64,000 nt of DNA from Tersicoccus sp. Bi-70 (GCF_001968825.1 NZ_MIEU01000014.1:186001-250000), one strand, 5' to 3'. Numbered from the stretch's first letter, positions 52,503-62,129 are shown. Notes: generated from the sequence alone by a model not told the origin. Translations and numbers: made by a program.

Positions 52503-54696
52503 CGTGCTGCCCGGCCGGCTCCTGGGTCGGTTCCTCGGCTACCGCGCGAGTCAGGCCGAGCTCGGACGGCAGCGCCTGCTCGGTCCCCAGGACGTGCTCG
52601 GCCAGGAACGCCTCGACCACGCCGTACCAGACCTTCGCGTTCTGCGGCTTGAGCACCCAGTGGTTCTCGTCCGGGAAGTACAGGAACCGGTGCGGGCTCT
52701 GCCCGTCGTCGTCGGCCGGCAGACCGGAGCGGGAGAGCAGCTCGTACCAGAGCCGCAGTCCCTCGTTGATGGGCACCCGGTAGTCCTTGTCGCCGTGGAT
52801 CACCAGCACCGGGGTGCGGATGTCCTCGACCGCGTGGTGCGGGGAGTTGGCGTCGGTCATCGCCGGGGAGAGCTCCTTCTCCCAGTACAGCGACATGTCC
52901 GTGGTGCGCGCGAAGTTGTCCAGCGCCCACAGGGAGGCGTGGGTGACGATCGCGTCGAACCGGTCGGTGTGCCCGGCCACCCAGTTGGCCATGTAGCCGC
53001 CGAAGGAGCCGCCCATCGCGGCGGTGCGGCTCTCGTCAATGTCGTCGCGGGCGACGACGGCATCCGTGACGTCCATCAGGTCGGTGTACGGCTTGTCCCC
53101 CCACGCGCCCCAGCCGCGCTGGATGAAGTCCTGGCCGTAACCGGTGGACAGGGCGGGGTCCGGCAGCAGCACGGCGTAGCCCTGGGCGACGAGCAGCCAC
53201 GGGCACCAGCGCCAGCTCCAGCTGTTCCAGGACCCCAGCGGGCCGCCGTGGATCCACAGCAGCAGCGGTGCCGGGGCATCGGGACCGGCACCGTCCGGCA
53301 GCGCGAGCCAGGCGCGCAGCGGGGTGCCGTCGGACGCCTCGGTGCGGACCTCCTCGAGCCGGCCGGGCAGCTCCGGCCGGGCGACCGGGCCGCGAAGGGC
53401 GGTGACCGCGCCGGTCTCCAGGTCGATCTGCACCGGCTCGGCCGGGTGGGCGTAACTGGCCTGCAGGGCGTAGGCGGTGCCGTCCCTGCCGACGACGACG
53501 TCGGTGTAGGTGGCGTCGTCGGTCGTCACCTGGCGCACGTCCGAGGTGGCGACGTCGATGACGAACACGGGGGCGCGGCCGTCCTGGTCCGCGGTCACGA
53601 CCACGCCGGAGCCGTCCGGCAGCCACGCGTACGGGTGGCCCCACCGGTCCCACTCGTGGGCGAGGGGGGAGGTCTGCCCGGTACGCAGGTCCAGCAGCAT
53701 CAGCTGGAGCTGAGCGGCCCGCTCGGGCGTCGTCTGGCGTTCGCGCACGACGACGGCCCGCGAGCTGTCCGGGCTGATCGGGCCGACCGCGTAGTCCCAG
53801 TCCGGGTCCTCGACGAGCCGGGTCCGCTCGCCGGTGGCGACGTCGACGCGGATCAGGACGTTGCGCAGGTCGGCGCGGGCGACGGCGAGGGTCTCCCCGG
53901 CGAGCACGATGGTCCCGTCGGGGCTGAGGACCTGCTCGGCGTGCATCAGCCCGTTGCCGATGCCGACCGTGATGGGCCGCAGCGCGGTGGGCCCGGTGGC
54001 GTCCGTCGTGCCCGGCATCGGGGTCGGCTGGGCGCCGTCCGTGGCCGTGCCCGGGGTGCCCTCCTCGAGGGCGAACAGGCGCGGCTCGTCGGGACCGAGG
54101 TCGGCGTCCCAGAACCGCACCGGGTAGCCGGCGTGCAGGATCGCGGAGACGGCGGCCTTCTTCCGGGCGGCGCGCAGGTCCGCGTCCTCGGCCTCGTCGT
54201 GGGCGCCGGGCAGGACGCTCGCCCGCACGACCGTGACGTCGGCGTCCGCGGCGGTCAGGACCGGGCCGAGCCCGCCCGGACGGCTGTGCAGGACGCGGGC
54301 CTCTCCCCCGGCGGCGGGAATCGTCCACAGCGCGGTCACGGGCTCCTCGCCCTCGTCGGCACCGGGATCCGGGCGGGCGGAGGTGAAGAGCAGGTCGCCG
54401 GCGGCGGTGAAGGCGGCACCGGCCTCGCCCGCCGCGCTGCGGGTCAGCCGCACAGCCGGGCCCTCGCCCCGGGTGTCGATACCCCACAGGGCCGTGCTGT
54501 AGCCGGTGCCCTTGCCGTTCAGGGTGGCGACGCCGGTGACGAGCCGGCTGCCGTCCGGGCTGAGCGCCAGCCCGGAGACGCGGGGCAGGTGGAGGAAGCG
54601 GTCGAGGTCACCGAAGTCGGTGGTGGGTGCCGACGCGGTGGTGGACGCGTTGTCGGCGGAGGGAGTCGCGGGAGTGGTCGCGGTCACGTCGGTCAT
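52492..54696 (-). CDS. S9-family prolyl oligopeptidase/acylaminoacyl peptidase
   Basis: A 734-residue serine peptidase: an N-terminal beta-propeller region (about 30-450, with repeated LSPDGSRL-type segments) and a C-terminal alpha/beta hydrolase domain. The domain has oxyanion loop WIHGGPLGSW, nucleophile GGSFGGYM, Asp in HGDKDYRVP and His in PDENHWVLKP. There is no signal peptide, so it is cytosolic and probably degrades peptides or acylated peptides. A Thr/Ala-rich N-terminal tail precedes the propeller. TAGAGA lies six bases before the ATG. argA follows in the same transcript. Confidence 0.92.
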   Translation of the reverse strand: MTDVTATTPATPSADNASTTASAPTTDFGDLDRFLHLPRVSGLALSPDGSRLVTGVATLNGKGTGYSTALWGIDTRGEGPAVRLTRSAAGEAGAAFTAAGDLLFTSARPDPGADEGEEPVTALWTIPAAGGEARVLHSRPGGLGPVLTAADADVTVVRASVLPGAHDEAEDADLRAARKKAAVSAILHAGYPVRFWDADLGPDEPRLFALEEGTPGTATDGAQPTPMPGTTDATGPTALRPITVGIGNGLMHAEQVLSPDGTIVLAGETLAVARADLRNVLIRVDVATGERTRLVEDPDWDYAVGPISPDSSRAVVVRERQTTPERAAQLQLMLLDLRTGQTSPLAHEWDRWGHPYAWLPDGSGVVVTADQDGRAPVFVIDVATSDVRQVTTDDATYTDVVVGRDGTAYALQASYAHPAEPVQIDLETGAVTALRGPVARPELPGRLEEVRTEASDGTPLRAWLALPDGAGPDAPAPLLLWIHGGPLGSWNSWSWRWCPWLLVAQGYAVLLPDPALSTGYGQDFIQRGWGAWGDKPYTDLMDVTDAVVARDDIDESRTAAMGGSFGGYMANWVAGHTDRFDAIVTHASLWALDNFARTTDMSLYWEKELSPAMTDANSPHHAVEDIRTPVLVIHGDKDYRVPINEGLRLWYELLSRSGLPADDDGQSPHRFLYFPDENHWVLKPQNAKVWYGVVEAFLAEHVLGTEQALPSELGLTRAVAEEPTQEPAGQHDER

Positions 54697-54769
54697 GTCT
54701 CATCTCTATCACTGCTGGTGGGCGTCATGAGGTCTCCCGGACACGAGGAGAGCGCATCCGGACGCACGA

Positions 54770-54802
54770 CGGCGGACCCATCCGTGCCGGATGGATCCGC
54801 CG
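54770..54802 (-). terminator. Terminator after the YtxH-like gene
   Basis: cggcggacccatccg (54770-54784) pairs with cggatggatccgccg (54788-54802) over 15 positions with one mismatch and a three-base loop. It lies 21 bases beyond the YtxH-like stop and ahead of the S9 peptidase start. Confidence 0.75.
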
Positions 54803-54823
54803 TGCGTGGTGCGTCGGTTCGGG

Positions 54824-55267
54824 TCAGTGCTGGTCGCCCTGATCGACGACGTGCGGCTCGTAGTCGCTGCTGGTGCCGCCGGTCGCCGGGTCGGTGCCGT
54901 CGTCGTGCGCGGCCTTGTCCTTGACCGTGCCGACCGCCTGGTCCGCCTTGGCGGAGGCGGTACCGGCGGCGTCGGAGGCCTTCGCGGAGACGGAATCAGC
55001 GGCGTCGGAGGCCTTGCCCGAGACACTGCTCGCGGCGTCGGACGCGGCGCCCTTGACCTTCTCGGCACCCTCCTGGACCTTGTCGGCCACCACGGGGGCC
55101 TTCTCCTTGGCCCACTCGGTGCCCTGGTTGACCTTCTCCTGCACCTTCGGGTCGTTGACGAAGCCCGTCACCTGGGCGCGCAGCTTGTCGTAGGTCTCCC
55201 GGCCCGCACGGGTTCCGAGCACGAACCCCACGCCCGCTCCGACCAGGAAGATCGCTTTCTTGAGCAT
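54824..55267 (-). CDS. YtxH-like protein with Ala/Ser-rich helical repeats
   Basis: A 147-residue protein. A single hydrophobic N-terminal segment (KKAIFLVGAGVGFVLGTRAG, 3-22) is followed by YDKLRAQVTGFVNDPKVQEKV and then degenerate 11-residue-like repeats of the type SDAADSVSAKA (about 75-115), typical of amphipathic LEA-like stress proteins. It is probably membrane-attached with a cytoplasmic tail. Function is unknown. It belongs with the CsbD and MT0933-like proteins in composition. Confidence 0.8.
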   Translation of the reverse strand: MLKKAIFLVGAGVGFVLGTRAGRETYDKLRAQVTGFVNDPKVQEKVNQGTEWAKEKAPVVADKVQEGAEKVKGAASDAASSVSGKASDAADSVSAKASDAAGTASAKADQAVGTVKDKAAHDDGTDPATGGTSSDYEPHVVDQGDQH

Positions 55268-55409
55268 TCGACACGTCCTTTCCTCGTGGCGGGACGTCCC
55301 CGCGTCACCCTCAGCCTACTGATGATGCTCCGCCGTGCCCACCTGCGTCCACGAGAAGACCACCGGCCGGCCCGGGACCGACGGCCCGTTCGCGGCCGGC
55401 CGGGAACGA

Positions 55410-55457
55410 CGACGGGCCCGGGACCGACCGCACGAGGCGGTGGTCCCGGGCCCGTCG
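55410..55457 (-). terminator. Terminator after clpC
   Basis: cgacgggcccgggac (55410-55424) and its exact complement (55443-55457) form a 15-bp stem, extended by ccgc/gcgg pairing inside with a small bulge. It lies 18 bases beyond the clpC stop. Confidence 0.85.
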
Positions 55458-55475
55458 AACAACCGGGTGGGCGGG

Positions 55476-57971
55476 TCAGACCGAGGGAACCGTGTCCGGC
55501 ACCGACGGCTTCGAGGTGCCCTCGAACGTGAACTTCTGCAGGTCGCCCTCGCCCTCCACGTCGACCAGGACGACCTGGCCGGCGGAGAGCTCCCCGAACA
55601 GGATCTTCTCGGACAGCTGGTCCTCGATCTCCCGCTGGATGGTGCGGCGCAGCGGACGGGCACCCATCGAGGGGTCGTAGCCGCGGGTGGCCAGCAGGCG
55701 CTTGGCCTCCGTGGTCAGCTCGATGCCCATGTCCTTGTCCTTGAGCCGGGTCTCCAGCCGGGCCACGAACATGTCGACGATCTCGACGATCTCGTCCTGC
55801 GTCAGCTGCGGGAACACGACGATGTCGTCGACACGGTTGAGGAACTCGGGCCGGAAGTGCTGACGCAGCTCCTCCTGCACCTTGGCGCGCATCCGCTCGT
55901 ACGAGGTCTGCGTGTCGGTGCCGGACTGGAAGCCGGTGAGCACACCCTTGGCGATGTCCCGGGTGCCCAGGTTGGTCGTCATGATGATGACCGTGTTCTT
56001 GAAGTCGACGACGCGGCCCTGGCTGTCGGTCAGGCGGCCGTCCTCGAGGATCTGCAGCAGCGAGTTGAAGATGTCGGCGTGCGCCTTCTCCACCTCGTCG
56101 AACAGGACCACCGAGAACGGGCGGCGGCGGACCTTCTCGGTCAGCTGCCCGCCCTCCTCGTAGCCGACGTAGCCCGGAGGCGAACCGAACAGCCGCGAGA
56201 CGGTGTGCTTCTCGGAGAACTCGCTCATGTCCAGCTGGATGAGGGCATCCTCCTCGCCGAACAGGAACTCGGCGAGGGCCTTGGCCAGCTCGGTCTTCCC
56301 GACGCCGGTGGGACCGGCGAAGATGAACGAACCGCCCGGGCGCTTCGGATCCTTCAGACCCGCACGCGTGCGGCGGATGGACTGACTGATGGCCTTGATG
56401 GCCTCGTTCTGGCCGACGACCCGCTTGTGCAGCTCGCCCTCCATGTTCTTCAGGCGCGAGGACTCCTCCTCGGTCAGCTTGAACACGGGGATGCCGGTGG
56501 AGTTGGCGAGCACTTCGGCGATGAGTTCCTCATCGACCTCGGCGACGTCGTCCATGCCACCGTTGCGCCAGGCCTGCTCCTTCTCGGAGCGCTCGGCGAT
56601 GAGCCGCTGCTCCTTGTCGCGCAGCGACGCGGCGCCCTCGAAGTCCTGCGCGTCGATCGCGGACTCCTTCTCCTTCTTCAGGTCGGCGATCCGGTCGTCG
56701 ATCTCCTTCAGCTCCGGCGGCGCCGTCATCCGGCGGATGCGCAGGCGCGCCCCGGCCTCGTCGATCAGGTCGATCGCCTTGTCCGGGAGGAACCGGTCGG
56801 AGATGTACCGCTCGGACAGGCTCGCGGCCGAGGCCAGCGCGCCGTCGGTGATGGACACGCGGTGGTGCGCCTCGTACCGGTCACGCAGACCCTTGAGGAT
56901 CTCGATCGCGTGGGCGACGGAGGGCTCGGAGACCTGGATCGGCTGGAAGCGGCGCTCGAGCGCGGCGTCCTTCTCGATGTGCTTGCGGTACTCGTCCAGC
57001 GTGGTGGCGCCGATGGTCTGCAGCTCGCCGCGGGCGAGCATCGGCTTGAGGATGCTCGCGGCGTCGATCGCGCCCTCGGCGGCACCGGCCCCGACGAGGG
57101 TGTGGATCTCGTCGATGAACAGGATGATGTCGCCGCGGGTGCGGATCTCCTTGAGCACCTTCTTCAGGCGCTCCTCGAAGTCACCGCGGTACCGCGAACC
57201 GGCGACCAGGGAACCGAGGTCGAGCGTGTAGAGCTGCTTGTCCTTGATGGTCTCCGGCACGTCACCGCGGACGATCGCCTGGGCGAGGCCCTCGACGACG
57301 GCGGTCTTGCCGACACCGGGCTCGCCGATGAGGACCGGGTTGTTCTTGGTGCGGCGGGAGAGGACCTGCATGACGCGTTCCATCTCCTGCTCGCGCCCGA
57401 TCACGGGGTCGAGCTTGCTCTCGCGAGCGGCCTGCGTCAGGTTGCGGCCGAACTGGTCGAGCACCACCGAACCGGCGGGCTGACCCTCGTTCTGGCCGGC
57501 GCCGACGCCGGCGGAGGCGTTCTCCTTGCCGCCCTGGTAACCCGAGAGGAGCTGGATCACCTGGTTGCGGACGCGGGAGAGGTCGGCGCCGAGCTTGACC
57601 AGCACCTGGGCGGCGACACCCTCACCCTCGCGGATCAGGCCGAGCAGGATGTGCTCGGTGCCGATGTAGCTGTGGCCGAGCTGCAGGGCCTCGCGCAGGG
57701 AGAGCTCGAGGACCTTCTTGGCGCGCGGGGTGAACGGGATGTGACCCGACGGCGCCTGCTGGCCTTGGCCGATGATCTCCTGCACCTGCTCCCGGACCGC
57801 GCCGAGCGAGATGTTCAGCGACTCGAGCGCCTTGGCGGCGACCCCTTCGCCTTCGTGGATGAGGCCCAGGAGGATGTGCTCGGTACCGATGTAGTTGTGG
57901 TTGAGCATGCGCGCCTCTTCCTGGGCGAGCACGACGACCCTGCGGGCTCTGTCGGTGAAACGTTCGAACAT
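55476..57971 (-). CDS. clpC: ATP-dependent Clp protease ATPase subunit ClpC
   Basis: An 831-residue Hsp100 unfoldase. Two Clp-N repeats (1-75, 76-150) are followed by AAA1 (Walker A GEPGVGKT, 216-223; Walker [11 protein letters not shown]), a UVR-type middle segment ([20 protein letters not shown]), and AAA2 ([22 protein letters not shown]). The ClpP-docking region follows [13 protein letters not shown]. It feeds substrates to ClpP and is essential in many actinobacteria. ATG 57971 follows TAGGGAG; an ATG nine bases earlier is less likely. A ClgR-like site lies upstream. Confidence 0.97.
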   Translation of the reverse strand: MFERFTDRARRVVVLAQEEARMLNHNYIGTEHILLGLIHEGEGVAAKALESLNISLGAVREQVQEIIGQGQQAPSGHIPFTPRAKKVLELSLREALQLGHSYIGTEHILLGLIREGEGVAAQVLVKLGADLSRVRNQVIQLLSGYQGGKENASAGVGAGQNEGQPAGSVVLDQFGRNLTQAARESKLDPVIGREQEMERVMQVLSRRTKNNPVLIGEPGVGKTAVVEGLAQAIVRGDVPETIKDKQLYTLDLGSLVAGSRYRGDFEERLKKVLKEIRTRGDIILFIDEIHTLVGAGAAEGAIDAASILKPMLARGELQTIGATTLDEYRKHIEKDAALERRFQPIQVSEPSVAHAIEILKGLRDRYEAHHRVSITDGALASAASLSERYISDRFLPDKAIDLIDEAGARLRIRRMTAPPELKEIDDRIADLKKEKESAIDAQDFEGAASLRDKEQRLIAERSEKEQAWRNGGMDDVAEVDEELIAEVLANSTGIPVFKLTEEESSRLKNMEGELHKRVVGQNEAIKAISQSIRRTRAGLKDPKRPGGSFIFAGPTGVGKTELAKALAEFLFGEEDALIQLDMSEFSEKHTVSRLFGSPPGYVGYEEGGQLTEKVRRRPFSVVLFDEVEKAHADIFNSLLQILEDGRLTDSQGRVVDFKNTVIIMTTNLGTRDIAKGVLTGFQSGTDTQTSYERMRAKVQEELRQHFRPEFLNRVDDIVVFPQLTQDEIVEIVDMFVARLETRLKDKDMGIELTTEAKRLLATRGYDPSMGARPLRRTIQREIEDQLSEKILFGELSAGQVVLVDVEGEGDLQKFTFEGTSKPSVPDTVPSV

Positions 57972-58038
57972 TGGGCACACTCCCTAGCTGATGCGTACTG
58001 ATGATGCTACGTGCGCGGTCGTGCCCCGTGGCCAGTTG

Positions 58039-58053
58039 TTCGCCACAGGCGAG
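58039..58053. promoter_or_regulatory. Candidate ClgR binding site upstream of clpC
   Basis: TTCGCCACAGGCGAG is an interrupted palindrome (CGCC-aca-GGCG) like the sites of ClgR, the activator of clp genes in actinobacteria. It is centred about 75 bases before the clpC start and upstream of a possible -10 TAGCAT (58012-58007). Confidence 0.5.
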
Positions 58054-58225
58054 ATGGGTGTCTCACCCGCTGTTCGTCGCCCGCGGGGCCGCCGGATCGC
58101 CGCACCGGCGGACGGGACGACGAATGCGGACCGGCCGGGGCCGATCCGCATTCGGAGTCCACCGGTTTACGGTCCGGTGGAGGGTGTTCTGGAGGTGTCA
58201 CGCCGTGGGCACGGGTGACACCGGA

Positions 58226-58570
58226 TCACTGGTCGTGTGCCTTGCGGTACGCGTCCTGGATGTCGGAGTGCACGCGGCCGCGGTCGCTGACCGTGTAGCC
58301 GTTCTCCCGCGCCCATTCGCGGATCCGCGCGGTGTCCTGGTTCCGGCCGGAACCGGAGGCCGACTTGCTGCTGCTGCGGGTCGAGGAGGAACGGCTGCCC
58401 GACCGCCGCGCCTTCGACACGAACGGCTTCAGGGCGTCCCGGAGCTGATCCGCATTGTCGGTGGAGAGGTCCATTTCGTAGTTCGCGCCGTCGAGCCCGA
58501 ACCGGACGGTTTCATCGGCAGTGCCGCCGTCCAGATCATCCACCAGGATGATCTTCACCTTCTGAGCCAA
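58226..58570 (-). CDS. lsr2: Lsr2 nucleoid-associated protein
   Basis: A 114-residue Lsr2. The N-terminal dimerisation domain is KVKIILVDDLDGGTADETV. A Ser/Arg-rich linker (about 53-78) is followed by the DNA-binding domain with IREWARENGYTVSDRGRV; the RGR loop contacts the AT-rich minor groove. It is an H-NS-like xenogeneic silencer specific to actinobacteria. The start is TTG 58570 after AGAGGAG, since no ATG or GTG is in frame before MAQKVKI. Confidence 0.96.
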   Translation of the reverse strand: MAQKVKIILVDDLDGGTADETVRFGLDGANYEMDLSTDNADQLRDALKPFVSKARRSGSRSSSTRSSSKSASGSGRNQDTARIREWARENGYTVSDRGRVHSDIQDAYRKAHDQ

Positions 58571-58664
58571 GTCAACTCCTCTGAGGAAATGTGCTTGCGA
58601 GAATTCCCGGGGTCCCTGGAATTCCTCTCAAGTATGAATATCCTCGTGCGCGGAGTCAAAGACA

Positions 58665-58829
58665 TCACGCGTCGGTCGAATGACTCTTCCGGTATTTCTC
58701 CTCCGCCTCGGCGAATGCGCGCCGTTCGGTGCGATCCGCATTCAACAACGCACGCATGGCGATGAAGAAGAGCACGCCGACGCCGAGGGAGGGAAGCAGC
58801 ACCGCAACCGCTGCCAGGAAATCGTTCAC
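58665..58829 (-). CDS. Small single-pass membrane protein between lysS and lsr2
   Basis: GTG 58829 opens 54 codons. Residues 3-30 are hydrophobic (FLAAVAVLLPSLGVGVLFF), followed by a charged tail (NADRTERRAFAEAEEKYRKS). This is a plausible one-helix membrane protein with a cytoplasmic C-terminus. TACCCT precedes the GTG by six bases and there is no ribosome site, the leaderless pattern seen elsewhere here. I recall similar short ORFs beside lsr2 in Micrococcaceae, but function is unknown. Confidence 0.68.
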   Translation of the reverse strand: MNDFLAAVAVLLPSLGVGVLFFIAMRALLNADRTERRAFAEAEEKYRKSHSTDA

Positions 58830-58896
58830 GATCTCAGGGTAGACCGGCAGGCTGGGCGAATGCTCACAGCTCTCACCGCGACCATGACGGGCCGGC

Positions 58897-60438
58897 TCAT
58901 TCCGGCTTCATCAGGGGGAAGAGAATGCTCTCGCGGATCCCGACGCCGGTGAACAGCATCACGAGCCGGTCCATGCCGAGGCCGATGCCGCCCATCGGGG
59001 GCGCCGCGTACTCGAGGGCGCGCAGGAAGTCCTCGTCCAGCTGCATCGCCTCCTCGTCGCCCGCCGCGGCCTGGCGGGACTGCGCCGTCAGCCGCTCCCG
59101 CTGGATGACCGGGTCGATCAGCTCGGAGAACGCCGTGCCCGTCTCGGTCCCGGCGATGATGAGGTCCCAGGCCTCGATCACGCCGGGGATGCTGCGGTGC
59201 GGGCGGGCGAGCGGCTGGGCGATGGGCGGGTAGTCGCACACGAAGGTCGGCTGCAGGAGGGTGTGTTCGACGAGGTCCTCGAACAGCTTCATGACGATCT
59301 TCTGGTCGATCGCGTCGGCCGGCAGTTCGACGTCGTGCGCGGCGGCGATCCGGCGCAGGTCCTCGATTACGGTCTGCGGGGTGACCTCCTCGCCGACGGC
59401 CTCGGAGACGGCCGGGTAGACGGAGAGCCAGCGCCACTCGCCCTCGAGGTCGACGGTGCCGGCGGCCGTCTCGATCCGGGTGCGGCCCAGGGCGTGGGCG
59501 CAGGCCAGGATCATCTCCCGCATCCGGTCCGCCATCACGAACTGGTCCGCGTACGCCTCGTAGCACTCGAGCATCGTGAACTCGGGGCTGTGGGTGGAGT
59601 CGACGCCCTCGTTGCGGAACACCCGGCCGATCTCGTACACCCGGTCCAGGCCACCGACGACGGCGCGCTTGAGGTAGAGCTCGGTGGCGATGCGCAGCGA
59701 CATGCCCTGGTCGAAGGCGTTCATGTGGGTGTTGAAGGGCCGCGCGGTCGCGCCGCCGTGCACCAGCTGCAGGATCGGGGTCTCGACCTCGATGTAGCCG
59801 TGGGCGTCCAGGGTCTGCCGCACGGTGCGGGTGATGGTGGCGCGGTCCAGGACCGTCTGGCGGGCCTCGTCGCGCACGATGAGGTCGACGTACCGCTGCC
59901 GGACGCGGGTCTCCTCGTTCAGGTCGTGGTGCAGGGTCGGGAGGGGCCGCAGCGCCTTGGACGCCATCTGCCACCGGTCGGCCATCACGGAGAGCTCACC
60001 ACGGCGGGAGCTGATCACCTCGCCGTGCACGAAGACGTGATCGCCGAGGTCGACGACAGCCTTCCACTCCCCCAGGGATTCCTCGCCCACGCCGGCCAGG
60101 CTGATCATCGCCTGCAGCCGGGTGCCGTCACCGGCCTGCAGCGTCGCGAAGCACAGCTTGCCGGTGTTGCGCAGGAACACGACACGGCCGGCGACGCCCA
60201 CGTGCTCGCCGGACGCCTCGTCGGCGGCGAGGTGCTCGTACTTCCCGCGCACCTCGGCCAGGGTGTGGGTGCGCTCGACGCCCACCGGGTACGCCTCGAC
60301 ACCGGCGTCGAGCAGACGGCGGCGCTTGGCGGTGCGCACCTCGATCTGCTCGGAGGTCTGCTGGCGCAGCTGCGCCTCGGCGGAGCCGTCGGCCGGCTCC
60401 GGGGACTGCGGGCTGGACGCGGGAGTCGGTGTGGTCAC
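58897..60438 (-). CDS. lysS: Lysyl-tRNA synthetase, class II
   Basis: A 513-residue class II LysRS, standard length. An N-terminal low-complexity tail (1-25) is followed by the OB-fold anticodon-binding domain (VGVAGRVVFLRNTGKLCFATLQ). The catalytic core has motif 1 (ARQTVLDRATITRTVRQTL), motif 2 (VYEIGRVFRNEGVDSTHSPEFTM) and motif 3 (GGIGLGMDRLVML). It charges tRNA-Lys. GTG 60438 is chosen because TACCCT lies eight bases upstream and earlier codons are not family-like. Confidence 0.95.
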   Translation of the reverse strand: MTTPTPASSPQSPEPADGSAEAQLRQQTSEQIEVRTAKRRRLLDAGVEAYPVGVERTHTLAEVRGKYEHLAADEASGEHVGVAGRVVFLRNTGKLCFATLQAGDGTRLQAMISLAGVGEESLGEWKAVVDLGDHVFVHGEVISSRRGELSVMADRWQMASKALRPLPTLHHDLNEETRVRQRYVDLIVRDEARQTVLDRATITRTVRQTLDAHGYIEVETPILQLVHGGATARPFNTHMNAFDQGMSLRIATELYLKRAVVGGLDRVYEIGRVFRNEGVDSTHSPEFTMLECYEAYADQFVMADRMREMILACAHALGRTRIETAAGTVDLEGEWRWLSVYPAVSEAVGEEVTPQTVIEDLRRIAAAHDVELPADAIDQKIVMKLFEDLVEHTLLQPTFVCDYPPIAQPLARPHRSIPGVIEAWDLIIAGTETGTAFSELIDPVIQRERLTAQSRQAAAGDEEAMQLDEDFLRALEYAAPPMGGIGLGMDRLVMLFTGVGIRESILFPLMKPE

Positions 60439-60484
60439 GGTATCCAAGGGTATCGGCCCGCGGCGGTGGCCTACGATTCCCCGC

Positions 60485-61090
60485 ATGCAGGCCATGGTCC
60501 GCTTCGGCGCAGCAGCCATCGCGTTCACCGACGTCGTCGCCCGGATCGGCCCGGACGACTGGGATCGGCCCGGGCTCGGCGCGTGGTCCGTGCGCTCCCT
60601 GACGGGCCACGCGGCACGGGCGCTGACCACGGTGATCGACTATCTGCAGCGGCCCGCCCCGGTCCGCGAGGTCCCCGACACCGCGGCCTACTTCCTGGCC
60701 GCCCACGGTCACGACGACGAGGTCGCGGCCCGCGGCGTGCAGGCGGGGGCGGCGCTCGGGGCGGATCCGGCGACGGCGGTGGCGCGGCTGGCCGCCGAGG
60801 CGAGGGCCGCCGTCGACGCCGCCACGGCCGACGACGCGGACCCGGTGATCCCTACCGCCGGCGGGGGCATGCTGCTCAGCGACTACCTGCCGACCCGGTG
60901 CTTCGAGCTCACCGTGCACAGCCTCGACATCGCCCGGGCCTGCGGAATCCCCTCCGGCCTCGACCCGCACCTGATCGCCGACGCGGCGGAACTGGCCGTG
61001 GCGGTCGGGATCCGCACCGGGTCCGCGGAATCCCTGTTGCTGGCGCTGACCGGCCGGGCCGGTCTTCCCGCCGGATTCACCGTGCTGTGA
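60485..61090 (+). CDS. MDMPI/DinB-like metal-binding protein
   Basis: A 201-residue helical protein of the mycothiol-dependent maleylpyruvate isomerase N-terminal/DinB-like superfamily. WSVRSLTGHAARAL carries the first metal-ligand His, and FELTVHSLDIARACG has the later His-Asp pair; a Glu ligand is less clear. Such proteins use mycothiol in actinobacteria, often with unknown substrates. TACGAT precedes the ATG by seven bases, so it may be leaderless. It is divergent from lysS. Confidence 0.82.
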   Translation: MQAMVRFGAAAIAFTDVVARIGPDDWDRPGLGAWSVRSLTGHAARALTTVIDYLQRPAPVREVPDTAAYFLAAHGHDDEVAARGVQAGAALGADPATAVARLAAEARAAVDAATADDADPVIPTAGGGMLLSDYLPTRCFELTVHSLDIARACGIPSGLDPHLIADAAELAVAVGIRTGSAESLLLALTGRAGLPAGFTVL

Positions 61091-61406
61091 AATGCGGGCG
61101 GCAGGGAAATCGAGCGTCCCCTCGCCGCAGCGTCGGAGAATCCGTTGCTCGGGGCACGGCGCTGCTCGGTGATCGGCTGGCGTGGACAGCCGACTCAGCG
61201 GAAATCGATGGATCTCCGGATCGCATTCCCGTGGTGAAATTCCGGGACCGCCGCCGTCCCTCTTCCGGATTCCTGAACGGTGTCGACCGCCACCATTTCC
61301 GCGCGAGGGAAGAATAAGCGGACTGATCATTCTCGGGCGGTCAGGACGCGATGTCGGCGTGCGGTGGTGAATGCCGACCGGTGGTACGGGACGACCCGAC
61401 GGGAAT
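61091..61406. other. Intergenic stretch with no recognised feature
   Basis: About 316 bases between convergent genes, visibly less GC-rich than the coding DNA around it. Open frames here lack family features and ribosome sites. Only a weak 6-bp gtcggc/gccgac hairpin (61353-61378) was noticed. I see nothing definite. Confidence 0.4.
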
Positions 61407-62129
61407 TCAGTCCGGATCGGATTCCTGGTCGGTGAGATCCGTGGGCGGCCGTTCCGGTCCGGCCGCGAGCGCGTTCTCCAGCACGGCTCGCACCAGGGGA
61501 CCGGCGAAACGCGCCGGATCCTCGACGTGCTGATCGGCCAGCCGGCGCAGGGCCCGGCGCGTGGTGCGGTCGGTGTCCTCCCGCACCCGGGCGAGGATCT
61601 CGCCGACCACGGGGAACTCGTCCTCGGTCAGCACGACGGGCTCGGCACCCATCTCGACGACGAGCGCGTGCGCGATCGGCAGGAACGCGGCCGGCGCGGT
61701 CACGGCCACCATCGCCCCGGTCAGTCGCGTCAGGTCCAGGCTCATCCCGGTGAACGCCAGCACCGGGTGCACGGCGAGGCAGACGGCGCCGCGGGCGGCG
61801 GCCGGTGCGAGTGCCGCGATGCCGTGGCGACCGCTCGTGTGCAGCACGATCTGACCCGTCTGCCAGTGGTCGAGATCCGCCAGCCCCTGCACGAGCGGCA
61901 CGAGGTCGTCGTCGGGCACGGCCAGCAGGACGAGTTCGCACCGTTCGACGATCTCCGCGGGTTCGAGCAGCGGCACCCCGGGCAGCAGGGCCGCGGCTCG
62001 GTCCCGGCTCTGCTCGGAGATGGCGCTCACCCCGACGACGGAATGGCCCACCGCCCGCAGGGCGGCACCGAGGACGGCCCCGACCCGGCCGGCGCCGATC
62101 ACCCCGACCCCGAGCCGCCCGGGCCTCAT
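61407..62129 (-). CDS. Rossmann-like and DUF2520 domain protein, shortened
   Basis: A 240-residue protein. The N-terminal Rossmann part is clear (GVGVIGAGRVGAVLGAALRA, LVLLAVPDDDLVPLV, VLHTSGRHG, VHPVLAFTG). The C-terminal DUF2520 part is shorter than usual, and I cannot see the normal His/Asn-containing helix, although the later DPARFAGPLVRAVLENAL matches the family. No frameshift explains this. Such proteins usually sit beside panC, but panC is missing here. It overlaps the PH-domain gene stop by four bases. Confidence 0.82.
   Translation of the reverse strand: MRPGRLGVGVIGAGRVGAVLGAALRAVGHSVVGVSAISEQSRDRAAALLPGVPLLEPAEIVERCELVLLAVPDDDLVPLVQGLADLDHWQTGQIVLHTSGRHGIAALAPAAARGAVCLAVHPVLAFTGMSLDLTRLTGAMVAVTAPAAFLPIAHALVVEMGAEPVVLTEDEFPVVGEILARVREDTDRTTRRALRRLADQHVEDPARFAGPLVRAVLENALAAGPERPPTDLTDQESDPD

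Noticed and set aside
52504-54924. Open frame antisense to the S9 peptidase
   Set aside because: Gly/Val/Arg-rich shadow with no family features.
55335-58001. 888-codon plus-strand frame opposite clpC
   Set aside because: Antisense shadow of a highly conserved essential gene; Leu/Asp/Val low-complexity text.
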